A stretch of 44,652 nt of DNA from Akkermansia muciniphila (GTDB lineage Bacteria > Verrucomicrobiota > Verrucomicrobiia > Limisphaerales > UBA9464), in assembly GCA_945900455.1 (NCBI GenBank), contig CAMDJH010000015.1:1-44652 (forward strand), written 5' to 3'. The position numbers and the translations under genes are program-made. Under the pieces are notes generated by a model. It saw only the letters and a program-made list of their open reading frames with translations. It did not search any database and was not told the DNA's origin. Position 1 is the first letter of the stretch, and each line of letters begins with the position of its first letter. Positions 18,338 through 27,945 of the stretch are shown in pieces.

Positions 18338-21300
18338 TCACGGGACGCTCGGCGTCACGACTCGGTACCATCGATTTCTCCGGTCGATCGGCACGCGGAT
18401 ATCCTCAATCCGATGCTCCTGCGTGCTGGGCGAAACGTCGCTCACCCGTAGCCAGTTTCCCGAACCGAGGTCATCCCGATACTGAACGGAATAGCTGCGA
18501 AACGCCGTGGCATTGAATAGCAACTGCAACTGGTTGGTCCCCACCGGAACCCCCTTCAATTCCAACCGACTCGCCGCCGACATCGGATTCGTCCCCGCCC
18601 GATACTCAGATCGATTGGATCGACCGTCACCATCCGCGTCCGCGTCCGCATCTCGGGCATCGGTCGGGTTCAGGCCGTTCGCCAACTCCCAATCGTCCGG
18701 AATTCCGTCGCCGTCCGCATCACTGCTGTTGGGCTCTCCGGGGGATCGGCGCGTCAGCGGTACTACGAAACTCCCCCCGTCCGGCACCCGCCCCGCCGAT
18801 GTTTCGAGAGAGAGAGGGAGGACCGTCGCCGAATCGATCGATTGACCTGACGGACTTACCAGTCGGAGGGATTCCCCGAGTCCGCTAACTGAGAAATTCA
18901 GGTGAGCGGGACCGTGGCCCAAATGTCCGTCGGCCATGAACACCACAAACCCGTGCGGTGGGACAAAAGTGAACGGCGCCAACGCAACGGCATGAGTCGC
19001 TGCCCAAATCGAGGGGTCATCCGTAAGCCGATACCCACCGAGGTCCACCGGCAGATCATTCCCGTTGAAAAGCTCGATCCAATCCTCAGAACTCGTCGAG
19101 CCCGTCGTCCACTCATTGACAGCAATCGCAGCTCCCGAGGCTGTCGCCCCGGGCACGGCGTTGGAAGCACCCGGCGTCGGTACCGAGAGCAGGCTCCAAC
19201 TCTCACCGAAGCGCCCGATGGATCGCCCGGTCAGTTGCGGCCCAAACACGACCTTGTCCGCTAAGGTCCCCTCGGCAGTCTTCAACTCGATCGTCGCCCC
19301 CGAATCTGGAAGTTCCCATCCCGTATTCAAAGGATCGCCGGCAACAATCGAAGCGCCCGCGGTCGAATCCATCCAAATCCGCAAATGACCGCCCGCGGCA
19401 AGGGTCACCCCCGAAGGAATCGTCCAGATTCGATTGGTTTCGGCGGAAACCCGCAGGCTGTATCCGGCCAACGAGACGTCCCGCTTCCAGGGATTCCGCA
19501 ATTCAATCCAGTCGCCTTCCGGCACCGCCGCACCGGAATGGGTCTGCGACCGGGCAACGATTTCATTCAATTGGATTTCATCCGGCACCAAGAGAACGTT
19601 CGCCGCACCGGGTGTCGGGCCGCTCGGAAAATCAACGATCTCCGAGGCGCCATCCGGATAGCGACCACGCGAAAGTCCTTCCGTTGCCGCCGGATAGACC
19701 ACGCGATCCAGTTCTAGCCCTTCCTCGGACAGCAGCTTTAACGTCCCTCCCGTGGCGGGCAGTTTGAAATCCAGATGATCCGGCCCGGAATGCTCATCCG
19801 CCCAAAACGGTCGGTGCCCCGCCGCCGATACATAGGTCAGCGATCGAATCTGGAACAATGCGTTGCTGACGCCCAGGTATAGATTTTCAACGGCCGCGGG
19901 GTTGAGTGAATCCCGGTTGTATATCTCGATAAAATCGTCATCGCCCGGCAAGGGATTGGCCCTCCACTCATTGATCACGAGGCTCGTGGGGTTCGCGAGG
20001 AGAGCCGCCCTATTCGCCTGACCCGGTGTCGGTACCAACAATGCCCGACGGCCCTCGACCCATCCCACAGAATAGTCCGGAATTTGCGGTCCGTAGCTGA
20101 ACACGTCCGCAACCGTTCCGTCGGGCCGCTCGAGCACCACCGTGGCACCCTCCTTGGGCAACGCCATACCACTGTGCAACTCTTCCGAAATTGCCTTGGA
20201 ATCCCACCAGATCACCTTCCGATCTCCCGAAGCAAGAAGTGTCCCGTCCGGAATCACAAATCGCTCGTCCTCATCCCCCACGCCTAGCCTCCAGCCGTCC
20301 AGCACCACGGGATCTTTCGACACGTTTTCCAGCTCCAACCAATCTGGAAACCCACCAGCATGCTCCACCGCCATTTCATTCTGAGCCAGTATCTCCGAAA
20401 TCCGCACGACCCGCTGGAGTGAACTCGGCCGGTACCGACCCGGAGTACCACCCACCTCGGAAGCGATCCAACTTTCGGCCGCTCGGGGATCCGCCTCGGG
20501 CTCTGCAATCTCCAGTGAGCGACCCGTTCCACTGCCGACCGCCGGCCAGCCTCCGACCTGCCGATAATCAACCGTCTGAACGATGTTTCCGGACGGATCC
20601 ACCAGCGACAACCTCTCACCTCCGTTGGCGAGACTGCCTTTAAATCGGCCCGCGACCGCCAATCCGGGGTACCGTACGCCAAACTGCGTCCTATTCGCGT
20701 CCGATCCAATCACCCAACTGATATGCGGCGGGAGAATGCTGTTCAATGGAAACTGGTATCCGATGCCCCGAAAACTATAGCCACTGAGATTCACCGCCGC
20801 GTCCGTCGGATTAGTCAGTTCCACATATTCAAATTCGGGGCCGCCCGGAGGGTCAACCATGATCTCGGTGATCCGCACCGGAATCCCCAGATCCTCGACC
20901 TGAAACGTGGCCTCGCGGACCGCGCTCCAACTGTTCGTCGTCAACGAGCGGGCCTTGACCACCACCGTCCCATCCAGCCGTGGGGGCTGCAGCGGATCAT
21001 ACCGGCGGGCCGTCACCGCCGTCGTCCCAGCAAATGGCACCCGGGGATCAACGCCATCCGTCGTATACCAAATCTCGCCCGCCCGGTTGGTCATCGTAAG
21101 GGAATATCCCGCCAGCACCGTTCCGCCATGAACCCGAAATACCGGGGCATTGCTCCCCGCGGAAAACCCCTGCGCATTGAAATGCGTGAACAACGGTTTG
21201 GGCCGGTTCGATGTCCACGAGAGGATGCCGCGACTCATCCCGGGTATGATCTTCGACATGACCAGGTATAAGGCGTTGAAACGGTTTGTCAGGACCGCCC

Positions 21301-24238
21301 CATCCAGCGCGCCTCCATTTAAAAAATGCCTCTGAATCCGATCCGCGAACAACAATTTGTATTCGGGATTCACTTTCATTCGATTATGAATCGACGCAAT
21401 CTCGGTGTCCCCGGCCAACGCATCGGTGAAGGTGTTCCCCGTTACCGGACGGTCATAGCTTCCCAGCGAAAACTCGGCATCCCAGATGTAAAACCGCCAG
21501 AGCGCACCCGCCCGCCGTTCGCGCCCCGCCCGCCAGTTGTTATGCGGCCAGTCGCCGTTAAATCCCCAGGCATTGACGATGAGGTAATCAATGAAATTGG
21601 TCACATCCAACCGCCCCAACATCTGTTGATAGTTCAACGCATTCGTCATCGGCTTGGTCTTCACGAAGGAAAGCATCGAATTAAAGTCCCGATTATCCCC
21701 GTCAATGACTCCGCTTTGCGACATCACATCCCAGAACTTCCCCCCCCCATGGTGAGCCTGCAGGAATCCCGATTCGACCCGTTCGCACGGATTATAGAAT
21801 CCCTTGTAACTCCCATCGATGTACAGGGCGACAAAGGTCCCCTGGGCCGACACCTGCCCGCACGCCGCGAAACTCCGCCGCATCATCTCGTCCTTCACAA
21901 ATGGATTATCCTGATCATTCGATCCCGCCCGGCACACCAGCACGTCAAATTCACTCACTGGAGTCGTCGGAAACCACGGATACCGAAGCTTCCCCGCCCC
22001 ATAGTCTCCCCGAAAATAAAACCGCCAGGAAAACTTACTCGACGGTTTCAGGATCGGACGGAAATAATCGCTCGCCTGAAGCCGAATGCCGCAGTCTTCC
22101 TGAAAGCCCGAGTTGTCGCTTTTGATATATTCGAGTGAAATCGGGCGCTCCCAGGCGATCCCCCGGTTCTTCGGGTTGTAATACCCCGTGCCGATGCCGA
22201 CAATGCCGGACCGTCCCACCAGATTATTGGTTGCCGTCGCGATGGACAATGCGGCGAGGGACCGCTGGTTCGCCGGGAGTCCGTACAGATAGGTATGCGT
22301 CCGGATCACGGAGGGGATCCGCCCCGGGCGGTCCGCGGCGGCCCGCAACACCGTGGTCGCACGCACCGCAACGGGCCCATAGTAGATCGCCCCATTGGTG
22401 CCGGAGGGTTCCGATCCGTCCCGGGTATAGCGAATCGTCGATCCGGCGGTCGGACAGGTCAGGACGACGTCAAAGGGAGCATCAAAGTATCCCCGTTCCA
22501 CACTGAAATGAACCGGTTCGGTGGCACCCGCAATCGCGCTCTCCCCGTTCACCGCGCCGGGCGTAGGCGGACTGAAGTAACGCCATTCGTTTGACGAATT
22601 AAGACCGTAGGAAAAATCGGCCCGCTGCTGCGGGAATCCCGGGCGGATCTCACTCACTGCCGAACGGGGCGATTCGAGGTTGTACAGGCCGAGGTATTCT
22701 CCGTCCACTGCCAGCTTGAAATTGGTGTGCAGCCGGTTGCGGTTGGTCGCCCGGTCCTTGCCATCGGCATAGATCAGAATGAATTGCCCCGCCCCGACCG
22801 TTACCTCGGGAAACACCCAGGCGTCCGGCACTTCCGGATCATCCGTCAGACTCCATCCCGCGAGATTCACCGATGCAGATCCCCCATTGTAGAGCTCAAT
22901 CCAGGCCGAAGTGTCCTGATCTTCATCCCGCAATCCCCGCGTGTTGATCGCCAGGACTTCGTTAATACGGATGGCTGGTAGCACCGCGTCCGGATTTACC
23001 TCCACGGTCCATGATCCACCCGGGAAGAATTGTGGAGTCTCCCCCAGGTCATGGATTCCAGGAGCGTCCGCCCATCGGAACGTCGCCGTGCCCTTCGTCA
23101 CCGCCGGCGAAAACTCGAAAACATAAGGTCCCGGTCCAAAGCCCGACACCGCCAACGCGGATTGGCCGTTCAATCGCAGGCTTTCGGCCGTGACCCCTTC
23201 CACGCTTTCACTGAACGTCACCTCAACCTGGCTAAGGCTCCGCACGGTACTCCCCGCCGGCGGCAGCCGACGGCTAACCTCCGGTTGGTTGGGATCCAAC
23301 AATCGGTATCGCCAGGTGGACCCCGGACTATTTTCCACAAATGCATTGGGGGGAATCGCCCGATCGGCAATCCAATGAATCGGCGTCCAAGTAAAGTTCA
23401 CATCACCGATGGGCGGTTGGGGGAATTCGAAGGTCCAAGTGCTGCCTCCCCCAGTTATCGACGTCCCCGCGACGCCGTTAATCAGCAGATCCATCGCGTC
23501 CACGCCGGAAACAGGCTCGCTAAAGGTGACCGTCACCTGCGTCAGGTTGGTGACATCACCCGGTGTTGGAAAAACGCGGATCACTCGGGGCGCGGTCGTC
23601 TCGCGCTCGGTGACGTCGAGCGACGCGTCAAACAGGATGTCGGAGCTTTCGAGCGACACGTTGAACAACTGAACCGCAATCACATTGGTGCCGGAAACCA
23701 GGCTGGACACGTTGGTGCTGGTCAGAGTCTGCCAAACGTGCGGTTCCGGCACCGCACTCACGGCGTTCGTGTTGTAAGGCAGCTCGCCCGCCGGCAGATT
23801 GTACCGAAATAACTCCCGCCCGTTCACCCACAGGATCATACCGTCATCGACGACCGTATTAACGATCAACTGGGCAATCGTACCCGGATTGAAAAGGATG
23901 AATTCGCGGCGGAAAAACAAACTTCGGAATTCGCCCCGCATCCCGGTGATGGGAGTACCCACAGCGATCGATTCACCGTAAAAAACGGGCAGCGGTACTT
24001 CCTCCCAATCCGACACATCGTACCCAACCCGTCGCCACGCCCCGCGGTCCGGGGCGGAGGCTTCACGGGTTCCCGGAAAAACCCGCCAGAGGGAGTTTGT
24101 CTCGAACACGGTCCCGCCACGGGCCGAAATCGCCAAGCTAAGCAACAGCAGGAGCCCTTGGAGCAGGCACCCAGCACGAAGCGGCACATTGGACGTCATC
24201 AATAGCACCAGGGTAGCAGAACTCGTACCAAGTGCCAT
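18338..24238 (-). CDS. Giant secreted CotH-kinase/lamin-tail surface protein
   Basis: The protein has 1966 residues. ATG 24238 has a GGGAG about 8 nt upstream; ATG 24199 is an alternative that also gives a signal peptide (VPLRAGCLLQGLLLLLSLAI). In order: a galactose-binding-like beta domain (about 60-210), two SwmB-like Ig repeats with VTVTFSEPVSGV and VEVTFSESVEGV (215-410), a lamin-tail domain (415-540), a chitobiase-like YTRDGSEPS module (570-640), a CotH kinase domain (about 650-1050) with GFYNPCERVESGFLQAHHGG and FYIWDAEFSLGSYD, a second chitobiase-like WYTTDGVDP module, then about five more lamin-tail domains. The C-terminus has DxDxDG calcium-type repeats (DADGDGIPDDWELANGLNP) and a beta domain. 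CotH kinases phosphorylate protein. An extracellular role is likely; the target is unknown. Confidence 0.88.
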   Translation of the reverse strand: MALGTSSATLVLLMTSNVPLRAGCLLQGLLLLLSLAISARGGTVFETNSLWRVFPGTREASAPDRGAWRRVGYDVSDWEEVPLPVFYGESIAVGTPITGMRGEFRSLFFRREFILFNPGTIAQLIVNTVVDDGMILWVNGRELFRYNLPAGELPYNTNAVSAVPEPHVWQTLTSTNVSSLVSGTNVIAVQLFNVSLESSDILFDASLDVTERETTAPRVIRVFPTPGDVTNLTQVTVTFSEPVSGVDAMDLLINGVAGTSITGGGSTWTFEFPQPPIGDVNFTWTPIHWIADRAIPPNAFVENSPGSTWRYRLLDPNQPEVSRRLPPAGSTVRSLSQVEVTFSESVEGVTAESLRLNGQSALAVSGFGPGPYVFEFSPAVTKGTATFRWADAPGIHDLGETPQFFPGGSWTVEVNPDAVLPAIRINEVLAINTRGLRDEDQDTSAWIELYNGGSASVNLAGWSLTDDPEVPDAWVFPEVTVGAGQFILIYADGKDRATNRNRLHTNFKLAVDGEYLGLYNLESPRSAVSEIRPGFPQQRADFSYGLNSSNEWRYFSPPTPGAVNGESAIAGATEPVHFSVERGYFDAPFDVVLTCPTAGSTIRYTRDGSEPSGTNGAIYYGPVAVRATTVLRAAADRPGRIPSVIRTHTYLYGLPANQRSLAALSIATATNNLVGRSGIVGIGTGYYNPKNRGIAWERPISLEYIKSDNSGFQEDCGIRLQASDYFRPILKPSSKFSWRFYFRGDYGAGKLRYPWFPTTPVSEFDVLVCRAGSNDQDNPFVKDEMMRRSFAACGQVSAQGTFVALYIDGSYKGFYNPCERVESGFLQAHHGGGKFWDVMSQSGVIDGDNRDFNSMLSFVKTKPMTNALNYQQMLGRLDVTNFIDYLIVNAWGFNGDWPHNNWRAGRERRAGALWRFYIWDAEFSLGSYDRPVTGNTFTDALAGDTEIASIHNRMKVNPEYKLLFADRIQRHFLNGGALDGAVLTNRFNALYLVMSKIIPGMSRGILSWTSNRPKPLFTHFNAQGFSAGSNAPVFRVHGGTVLAGYSLTMTNRAGEIWYTTDGVDPRVPFAGTTAVTARRYDPLQPPRLDGTVVVKARSLTTNSWSAVREATFQVEDLGIPVRITEIMVDPPGGPEFEYVELTNPTDAAVNLSGYSFRGIGYQFPLNSILPPHISWVIGSDANRTQFGVRYPGLAVAGRFKGSLANGGERLSLVDPSGNIVQTVDYRQVGGWPAVGSGTGRSLEIAEPEADPRAAESWIASEVGGTPGRYRPSSLQRVVRISEILAQNEMAVEHAGGFPDWLELENVSKDPVVLDGWRLGVGDEDERFVIPDGTLLASGDRKVIWWDSKAISEELHSGMALPKEGATVVLERPDGTVADVFSYGPQIPDYSVGWVEGRRALLVPTPGQANRAALLANPTSLVINEWRANPLPGDDDFIEIYNRDSLNPAAVENLYLGVSNALFQIRSLTYVSAAGHRPFWADEHSGPDHLDFKLPATGGTLKLLSEEGLELDRVVYPAATEGLSRGRYPDGASEIVDFPSGPTPGAANVLLVPDEIQLNEIVARSQTHSGAAVPEGDWIELRNPWKRDVSLAGYSLRVSAETNRIWTIPSGVTLAAGGHLRIWMDSTAGASIVAGDPLNTGWELPDSGATIELKTAEGTLADKVVFGPQLTGRSIGRFGESWSLLSVPTPGASNAVPGATASGAAIAVNEWTTGSTSSEDWIELFNGNDLPVDLGGYRLTDDPSIWAATHAVALAPFTFVPPHGFVVFMADGHLGHGPAHLNFSVSGLGESLRLVSPSGQSIDSATVLPLSLETSAGRVPDGGSFVVPLTRRSPGEPNSSDADGDGIPDDWELANGLNPTDARDADADADGDGRSNRSEYRAGTNPMSAASRLELKGVPVGTNQLQLLFNATAFRSYSVQYRDDLGSGNWLRVSDVSPSTQEHRIEDIRVPIDRRNRWYRVVTPSVP

Positions 24239-24368
24239 GAGAGTGGCTCCCGGGCCGGCTGAGTGTCACCGCCGGCGCAGATCTCTCCCAATCGGCCTGA
24301 ATCAACGCCGATCGGCGGTTCAACTCCCCTTGTTCAGGCGAACAACTGCTCGTGCCCGCTCTCGCCTT

Positions 24369-25187
24369 CTACATGCCGAGATGCTCCCAGACGGCGCCTG
24401 GGGAAAGCCGCAGGTTGACGAAAAACGGGCCGAAGTCCCCGAACCGGGCGCTGACTTCATCAAAACGCATTTCGTACACGATCTCCTTCACCGCATCCAA
24501 CTGGTGAGCTAGCAGCGTCACTCCCCACTCCCATTCGTCAAGCCCCGTCGACCCGGTAATCAGTTGGGAAATCCGGCCGGCATATTTCCGACCCGTCCGG
24601 GCATGGCCCGCCATCAATTTTTTTCGCGCTTCGAAGTCGAGCGAATACCAGTTGTCCCCACCCTGCCGACGCTTGCTCATCCCGTAAAAACACAAAATCG
24701 GCCAGTCATCGAGCTCCGGATACAGACGGTAGTGTTGGTATTCGACGTTTCGCTTGTGTGCCGCTTCGAACGCCACCGCAAACTCCGGAGTGCCCTCCAC
24801 CAGCTTGCGCTCCCCGTGCTGCAGCATCCGCTTCAAATCATCGTCCGTGCTCACATATTCGGGGAGCTCGGTGACGCTCAGGTACGAATAGACGGGCACC
24901 AGCGCCCCCGACGGAAAGCAGGCCTCCAACGCCCGGTGCATCCGGCCAATTTGGTCCAATCCCTCCGCAAACAGCATGAAACCCAGGTCCGCCTTCCCTC
25001 CAACATTCGCCAACGTCAGAATCCTTGGATGAGCTGGCCCCGGGTGCAACGCAACCAATTCTTCGAGCCGACCTCGGGCCGATGACGGCGCTCCCGCGGG
25101 CAACGTCGCCCAAATCCGACGGTCAAGACGATAGAAAAGATGCATCACATGGATGCCTTGGCCTAGTTTCAGTGCGGAGGTAGACAT
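24369..25187 (-). CDS. hemQ: Coproheme decarboxylase HemQ/ChdC (chlorite-dismutase family)
   Basis: The 272-residue enzyme belongs to the chlorite-dismutase-like family. ChdC proteins oxidatively decarboxylate coproheme III to heme b with peroxide. The diagnostic C-terminal block is present: DNWYSLDFEARKKLMAGHA with Tyr181 as the likely catalytic tyrosine and His195 as proximal heme ligand, followed by TGRKYAGRISQLITGS, LDEWEWGVTLLAH and a closing FGDFGPFFV. The N-terminal half (FYRLDRRIWATLP...) forms the duplicated ferredoxin-like half. It sits downstream of a small receiver-like gene on the same strand (66 nt gap), and the CotH gene follows after 130 nt. No other heme gene is in the window. 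Confidence 0.9.
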   Translation of the reverse strand: MSTSALKLGQGIHVMHLFYRLDRRIWATLPAGAPSSARGRLEELVALHPGPAHPRILTLANVGGKADLGFMLFAEGLDQIGRMHRALEACFPSGALVPVYSYLSVTELPEYVSTDDDLKRMLQHGERKLVEGTPEFAVAFEAAHKRNVEYQHYRLYPELDDWPILCFYGMSKRRQGGDNWYSLDFEARKKLMAGHARTGRKYAGRISQLITGSTGLDEWEWGVTLLAHQLDAVKEIVYEMRFDEVSARFGDFGPFFVNLRLSPGAVWEHLGM

Positions 25188-25253
25188 TGAAAGTGTTAGG
25201 GGGTTTGGACGATTCTGTGGAAATTGGCGGCTTCAGATCCGTTCGTTACCGTG

Positions 25254-25664
25254 TCAATCGACCGCCAAGACATGATCTAACAACTGGGGTAACTGGTCCA
25301 GGATGCCGGCTTCGGCCGCCACCAGATTCGCTCCGGCCGCAACCGCCGCATCCACCAGCTTTTCGTTCTTCGGATCCGCGTAGCCTAAAACCGGAACATG
25401 AATCGTGTCCGGATCCGCCTTCAATTCCCGAATGATTCCACAGAAATCTCCATTCCGAAGCGCCAGATCTGCAATAATAACGATCGGTTTCTCACGACGG
25501 GCGGCCGCAACCATTGCGGTGGCTACCGGAACGACCTGGGAACGGTAGCCGAGATCGGCCAAACGGTTTGCGAGGCGCGAACCCGGCAGCAGGTTTTCGT
25601 AGAAGACGAGGGCTAGCGGTTTAATCACGGCCGGCGAGCGTGAGGCAGGAACCTGGACAGTCAA
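25254..25664 (-). CDS. Degenerate response-regulator receiver-like protein
   Basis: The frame encodes up to 136 residues with a single CheY-like alpha/beta domain and no output domain. Strand 1 is LALVFYENLLPGS with one acidic residue instead of the Asp-Asp pair. Strand 3 is PIVIIADLALRNGDFCG, whose Asp could be the phosphoacceptor. The Ser/Thr expected at strand 4 is replaced in VPVLGYAD, and the Lys at strand 5 is replaced by Glu in LVAAEAG. The start is uncertain: TTG 25664 gives the longest product and GTG 25628 (VIKPLALVF) gives the domain alone. Located 66 nt upstream of hemQ, it may be co-transcribed. Phosphorylation is doubtful. Confidence 0.62.
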   Translation of the reverse strand: MTVQVPASRSPAVIKPLALVFYENLLPGSRLANRLADLGYRSQVVPVATAMVAAARREKPIVIIADLALRNGDFCGIIRELKADPDTIHVPVLGYADPKNEKLVDAAVAAGANLVAAEAGILDQLPQLLDHVLAVD

Positions 25665-26015
25665 CTCGAATGCGTCATACGCCGCTCAACCACCGCCTTT
25701 CGGCTAACCTCAACCTCGGGATTCTGCTTCGCGATGGCGCCGATCCCTTTTGAATCGAAATGGATTCATGCCCTCTTTGCACTCTAAAAACAGTCTCAAT
25801 ATGTTTATTTAAAGTAAGTTATGACAAAACATACGCACCACCCGGACGGACCATCCTTCCCCTACCCGTGGATCAAAACAATGAGAGCCGCTGTCTTGTC
25901 CCAACCCTTGCCCGTGATCGAGAACTTGTGATTGACAACTACCCCCTCCGTTCTGCATTCTCGGGATGCTGACGACAGCAATTGCTGCAAACCAAACGTT
26001 AAATCAATAAACAAC
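25665..26015. other. Intergenic region between receiver-like gene and PEP-CTERM gene
   Basis: These 351 nt separate two divergent genes and must hold promoters for both. The central part (about 25780-25850) is AT-richer than its surroundings. A TTGACA hexamer lies at 25932-25937 with only a poor -10 match about 18 nt downstream (CATTCT), so it is at best a weak candidate promoter for the PEP-CTERM gene. No sigma-54 type GG-N10-GC element was recognised. Short ORFs here (for example 25760-25972) look spurious. Confidence 0.4.
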
Positions 26016-26720
26016 ATGAAAAAACTACTTACACCGCTCGTATTGAGCGCAGTCCTCGGAGATCCCTCCGCTTTTGCGAATACGGCGACCCTGTCGCAAT
26101 TCGTATTCACACCTCACCTCCTTGAAATCGTCGGCCCTCCGGATGGATTTTCGGTGCCGTCGCTCATCGATACATTGGCTTCTCGTCAGTTTTCCTGCCC
26201 GGACGGGTCCACGCTCATCTTGAATAGCGTTGCCCTTAACTTGCATGCCGAGATTTCGGCTAAGGGTACCTTGCGAAACAAGACCGACACTGATCTCAGT
26301 GGTTCTGTCACGTACACCGGCCCGATCACTTTGACGGTCCCCGGTGGTAATCTGACTGTCAACCAAAACTTGACCTCTGGGGTCAAGTTAGTTCCAGCAC
26401 TCGGTACCACTCGCTTCGGCCCGATCGGCAACGGCGGTGATACGTCGGGACCCGGTACCGTTGCTGCGTTTTACGGCCCGGGCAGCGTCCAATTGGACCT
26501 CAATAGCACCATCGTCGCTCTTATCCCTGGCGGCGGCAACATCGAGCTTATTTACGATGAATCCGGTGACGGTGCCTTCGGCTCGGCTACTCTTGATGTG
26601 ACCTATGACTACACCTGCACCGAAGTCCGCGTTCCGGAGCCCAAGGTGTACGGCCTGATCGGTGCCGCGCTGTCTCTCGGCGTGCTCGGTTACCGCCAGT
26701 ACCGTTCCAAGAAGGCCTAA
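26016..26720 (+). CDS. PEP-CTERM exported protein (choice-of-anchor-like)
   Basis: The 234-residue protein starts at ATG 26016 with a short basic N-terminus and signal peptide (MKKLLTPLVLSAVLGDPSAF). The C-terminus is a PEP-CTERM sorting signal: VPEPKVYGLIGAALSLGVLG followed by the basic YRQYRSKKA. This tag is cut by an exosortase during export. The mature part is beta-rich with few charges (PITLTVPGGNLTVNQNL, GPGTVAAFYGPGSVQLDL), like choice-of-anchor E-type domains; two Cys may pair. The exosortase is not in this window. It is a single-gene unit: its own leader on one side and a strong terminator 30 nt after the stop. Function beyond surface or matrix association is not known. Confidence 0.85.
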   Translation: MKKLLTPLVLSAVLGDPSAFANTATLSQFVFTPHLLEIVGPPDGFSVPSLIDTLASRQFSCPDGSTLILNSVALNLHAEISAKGTLRNKTDTDLSGSVTYTGPITLTVPGGNLTVNQNLTSGVKLVPALGTTRFGPIGNGGDTSGPGTVAAFYGPGSVQLDLNSTIVALIPGGGNIELIYDESGDGAFGSATLDVTYDYTCTEVRVPEPKVYGLIGAALSLGVLGYRQYRSKKA

Positions 26721-26749
26721 TCGGCTTCCTTGTTTCGCAGTTATTTCAG

Positions 26750-26778
26750 AGGCGCATGGGTGACCATGCGCCTTTTTT
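26750..26778 (+). terminator. Rho-independent terminator after the PEP-CTERM gene
   Basis: A perfect 10-bp stem AGGCGCATGG / CCATGCGCCT with a GTGA loop is followed by a run of six T. It starts 29 nt after the stop codon and isolates this gene from the LptF-like gene downstream. Confidence 0.9.
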
Positions 26779-26818
26779 CATACACGAAATGAAATGAACG
26801 CCCGACACCCGCTCTAGG

Positions 26819-27901
26819 ATGCAGACGCTGACCCGGTACCTTCTGCGCCAGTTGTTGGCAAGCTTCGGACTTTGCCTCGTGGTGTTCACTTTCCTGCTTC
26901 TGTTGGGCAACGTCCTGAAGGAAATCCTCGATCTACTTGCCAGTCAGCAGGCATCCCCCGAGGTCGCCCTGCGTGCCATCCTCCTGCTGCTCCCGTTTGT
27001 CATTGCCTTCGCACTCCCCATCGCTCTGCTCACGGCCGTCCTACTGACCTTTGGCCGCCTCAGCGCCGATCAGGAAATTACCGCCATGAGAGCGGGCGGC
27101 ATCAGCCTGGTTGAGATCGCTCTACCCGTCGTTGCCATTTCCCTGCTATTTTCCTTCGTGGGAAGCTGGTTCAACCTGGATGTCGCCCCGCGCTGCCGCC
27201 AAGCGTTCAAGGATCTCCAGTACCAGATGGTGCGCGACCAATCTTCCCTGCGATTGTTGCGGCCCCGCAGTTACACGCAAATGGGTGATCTCGACATCTA
27301 TGTCGGTGGAAATTCGGGTGACCACCTGACGGATGTGCTCCTGTACCGGTATACCAATCACGTGAAGATCCTGGAATGCCGGGCGGAGCGCGCCCGATTG
27401 GAAACCAACGAGCTCGGGTTCCCCATTCGCCTCGTATTGGAAAAAGTGGATGCACTCCAGAAGTACGGGGATTCGTGGAACCCGGGTTCCTCGGAAGTTT
27501 TTCCGGTGGACCTACCGTCGAGGCGGAACACAACGCAACGTTGGCAGTTCAATGATATGACCTTTCGGCAACTGATCGCGGCGAAGGAGACGCTGAAAGA
27601 GCGAGGCGCGAGCGTAAGCCCGATCCAGGTACAACTGCATCGCCAGCTGGCCTTTTCCTTCGCCCCAGTCGGCTTCGCCCTCATAGGCATTCCCCTCGCG
27701 ATTCGGGCACACCGCCGGGAGACCAACATCGGGATCGCAATCGCGCTCCTACTCGTTCTGGTTTACTACAGTTTCATCATTATCGGTCAATCGCTCGAAA
27801 CCCGCTCCTCGTGGCGGCCGCACTGGATCATTTGGGCTCCCAACTTCCTCTTCCAAATGTTGGGTGCATTCCTGCTCTGGAGGGCGGACCGCAGAGGCTG
27901 A
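26819..27901 (+). CDS. LptF/LptG-family lipopolysaccharide-export permease
   Basis: The 360-residue inner-membrane permease is of the YjgP/YjgQ family, which pairs with LptB to extract lipopolysaccharide from the inner membrane. It starts MQTLTRYLLRQLLASFGLCL. Helix 1 is at about 10-35, helix 2 at 58-85 with the typical LTAVLLTFGRLSADQEITAMRAGG coupling segment, and helix 3 at 98-120. A periplasmic beta-jellyroll domain follows (about 125-255), then three more helices (about 270-355). This is a complete topology. The gene alone does not decide LptF versus LptG. It is convergent with the ACP gene 44 nt downstream; no clear terminator separates them. Confidence 0.9.
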   Translation: MQTLTRYLLRQLLASFGLCLVVFTFLLLLGNVLKEILDLLASQQASPEVALRAILLLLPFVIAFALPIALLTAVLLTFGRLSADQEITAMRAGGISLVEIALPVVAISLLFSFVGSWFNLDVAPRCRQAFKDLQYQMVRDQSSLRLLRPRSYTQMGDLDIYVGGNSGDHLTDVLLYRYTNHVKILECRAERARLETNELGFPIRLVLEKVDALQKYGDSWNPGSSEVFPVDLPSRRNTTQRWQFNDMTFRQLIAAKETLKERGASVSPIQVQLHRQLAFSFAPVGFALIGIPLAIRAHRRETNIGIAIALLLVLVYYSFIIIGQSLETRSSWRPHWIIWAPNFLFQMLGAFLLWRADRRG

Positions 27902-27945
27902 ACATCAAGCTCGAACTCGTCTGAAATCCGCGAGCGGTTCGCCGA

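Noticed and set aside
21326..22138. Long plus-strand frames opposite the CotH gene
   Set aside because: They are antisense to a 1966-codon frame with many recognisable domains.
25760..25972. 70-codon frame in the PEP-CTERM leader
   Set aside because: No recognisable features, no ribosome-binding site, and it lies in a likely promoter region.
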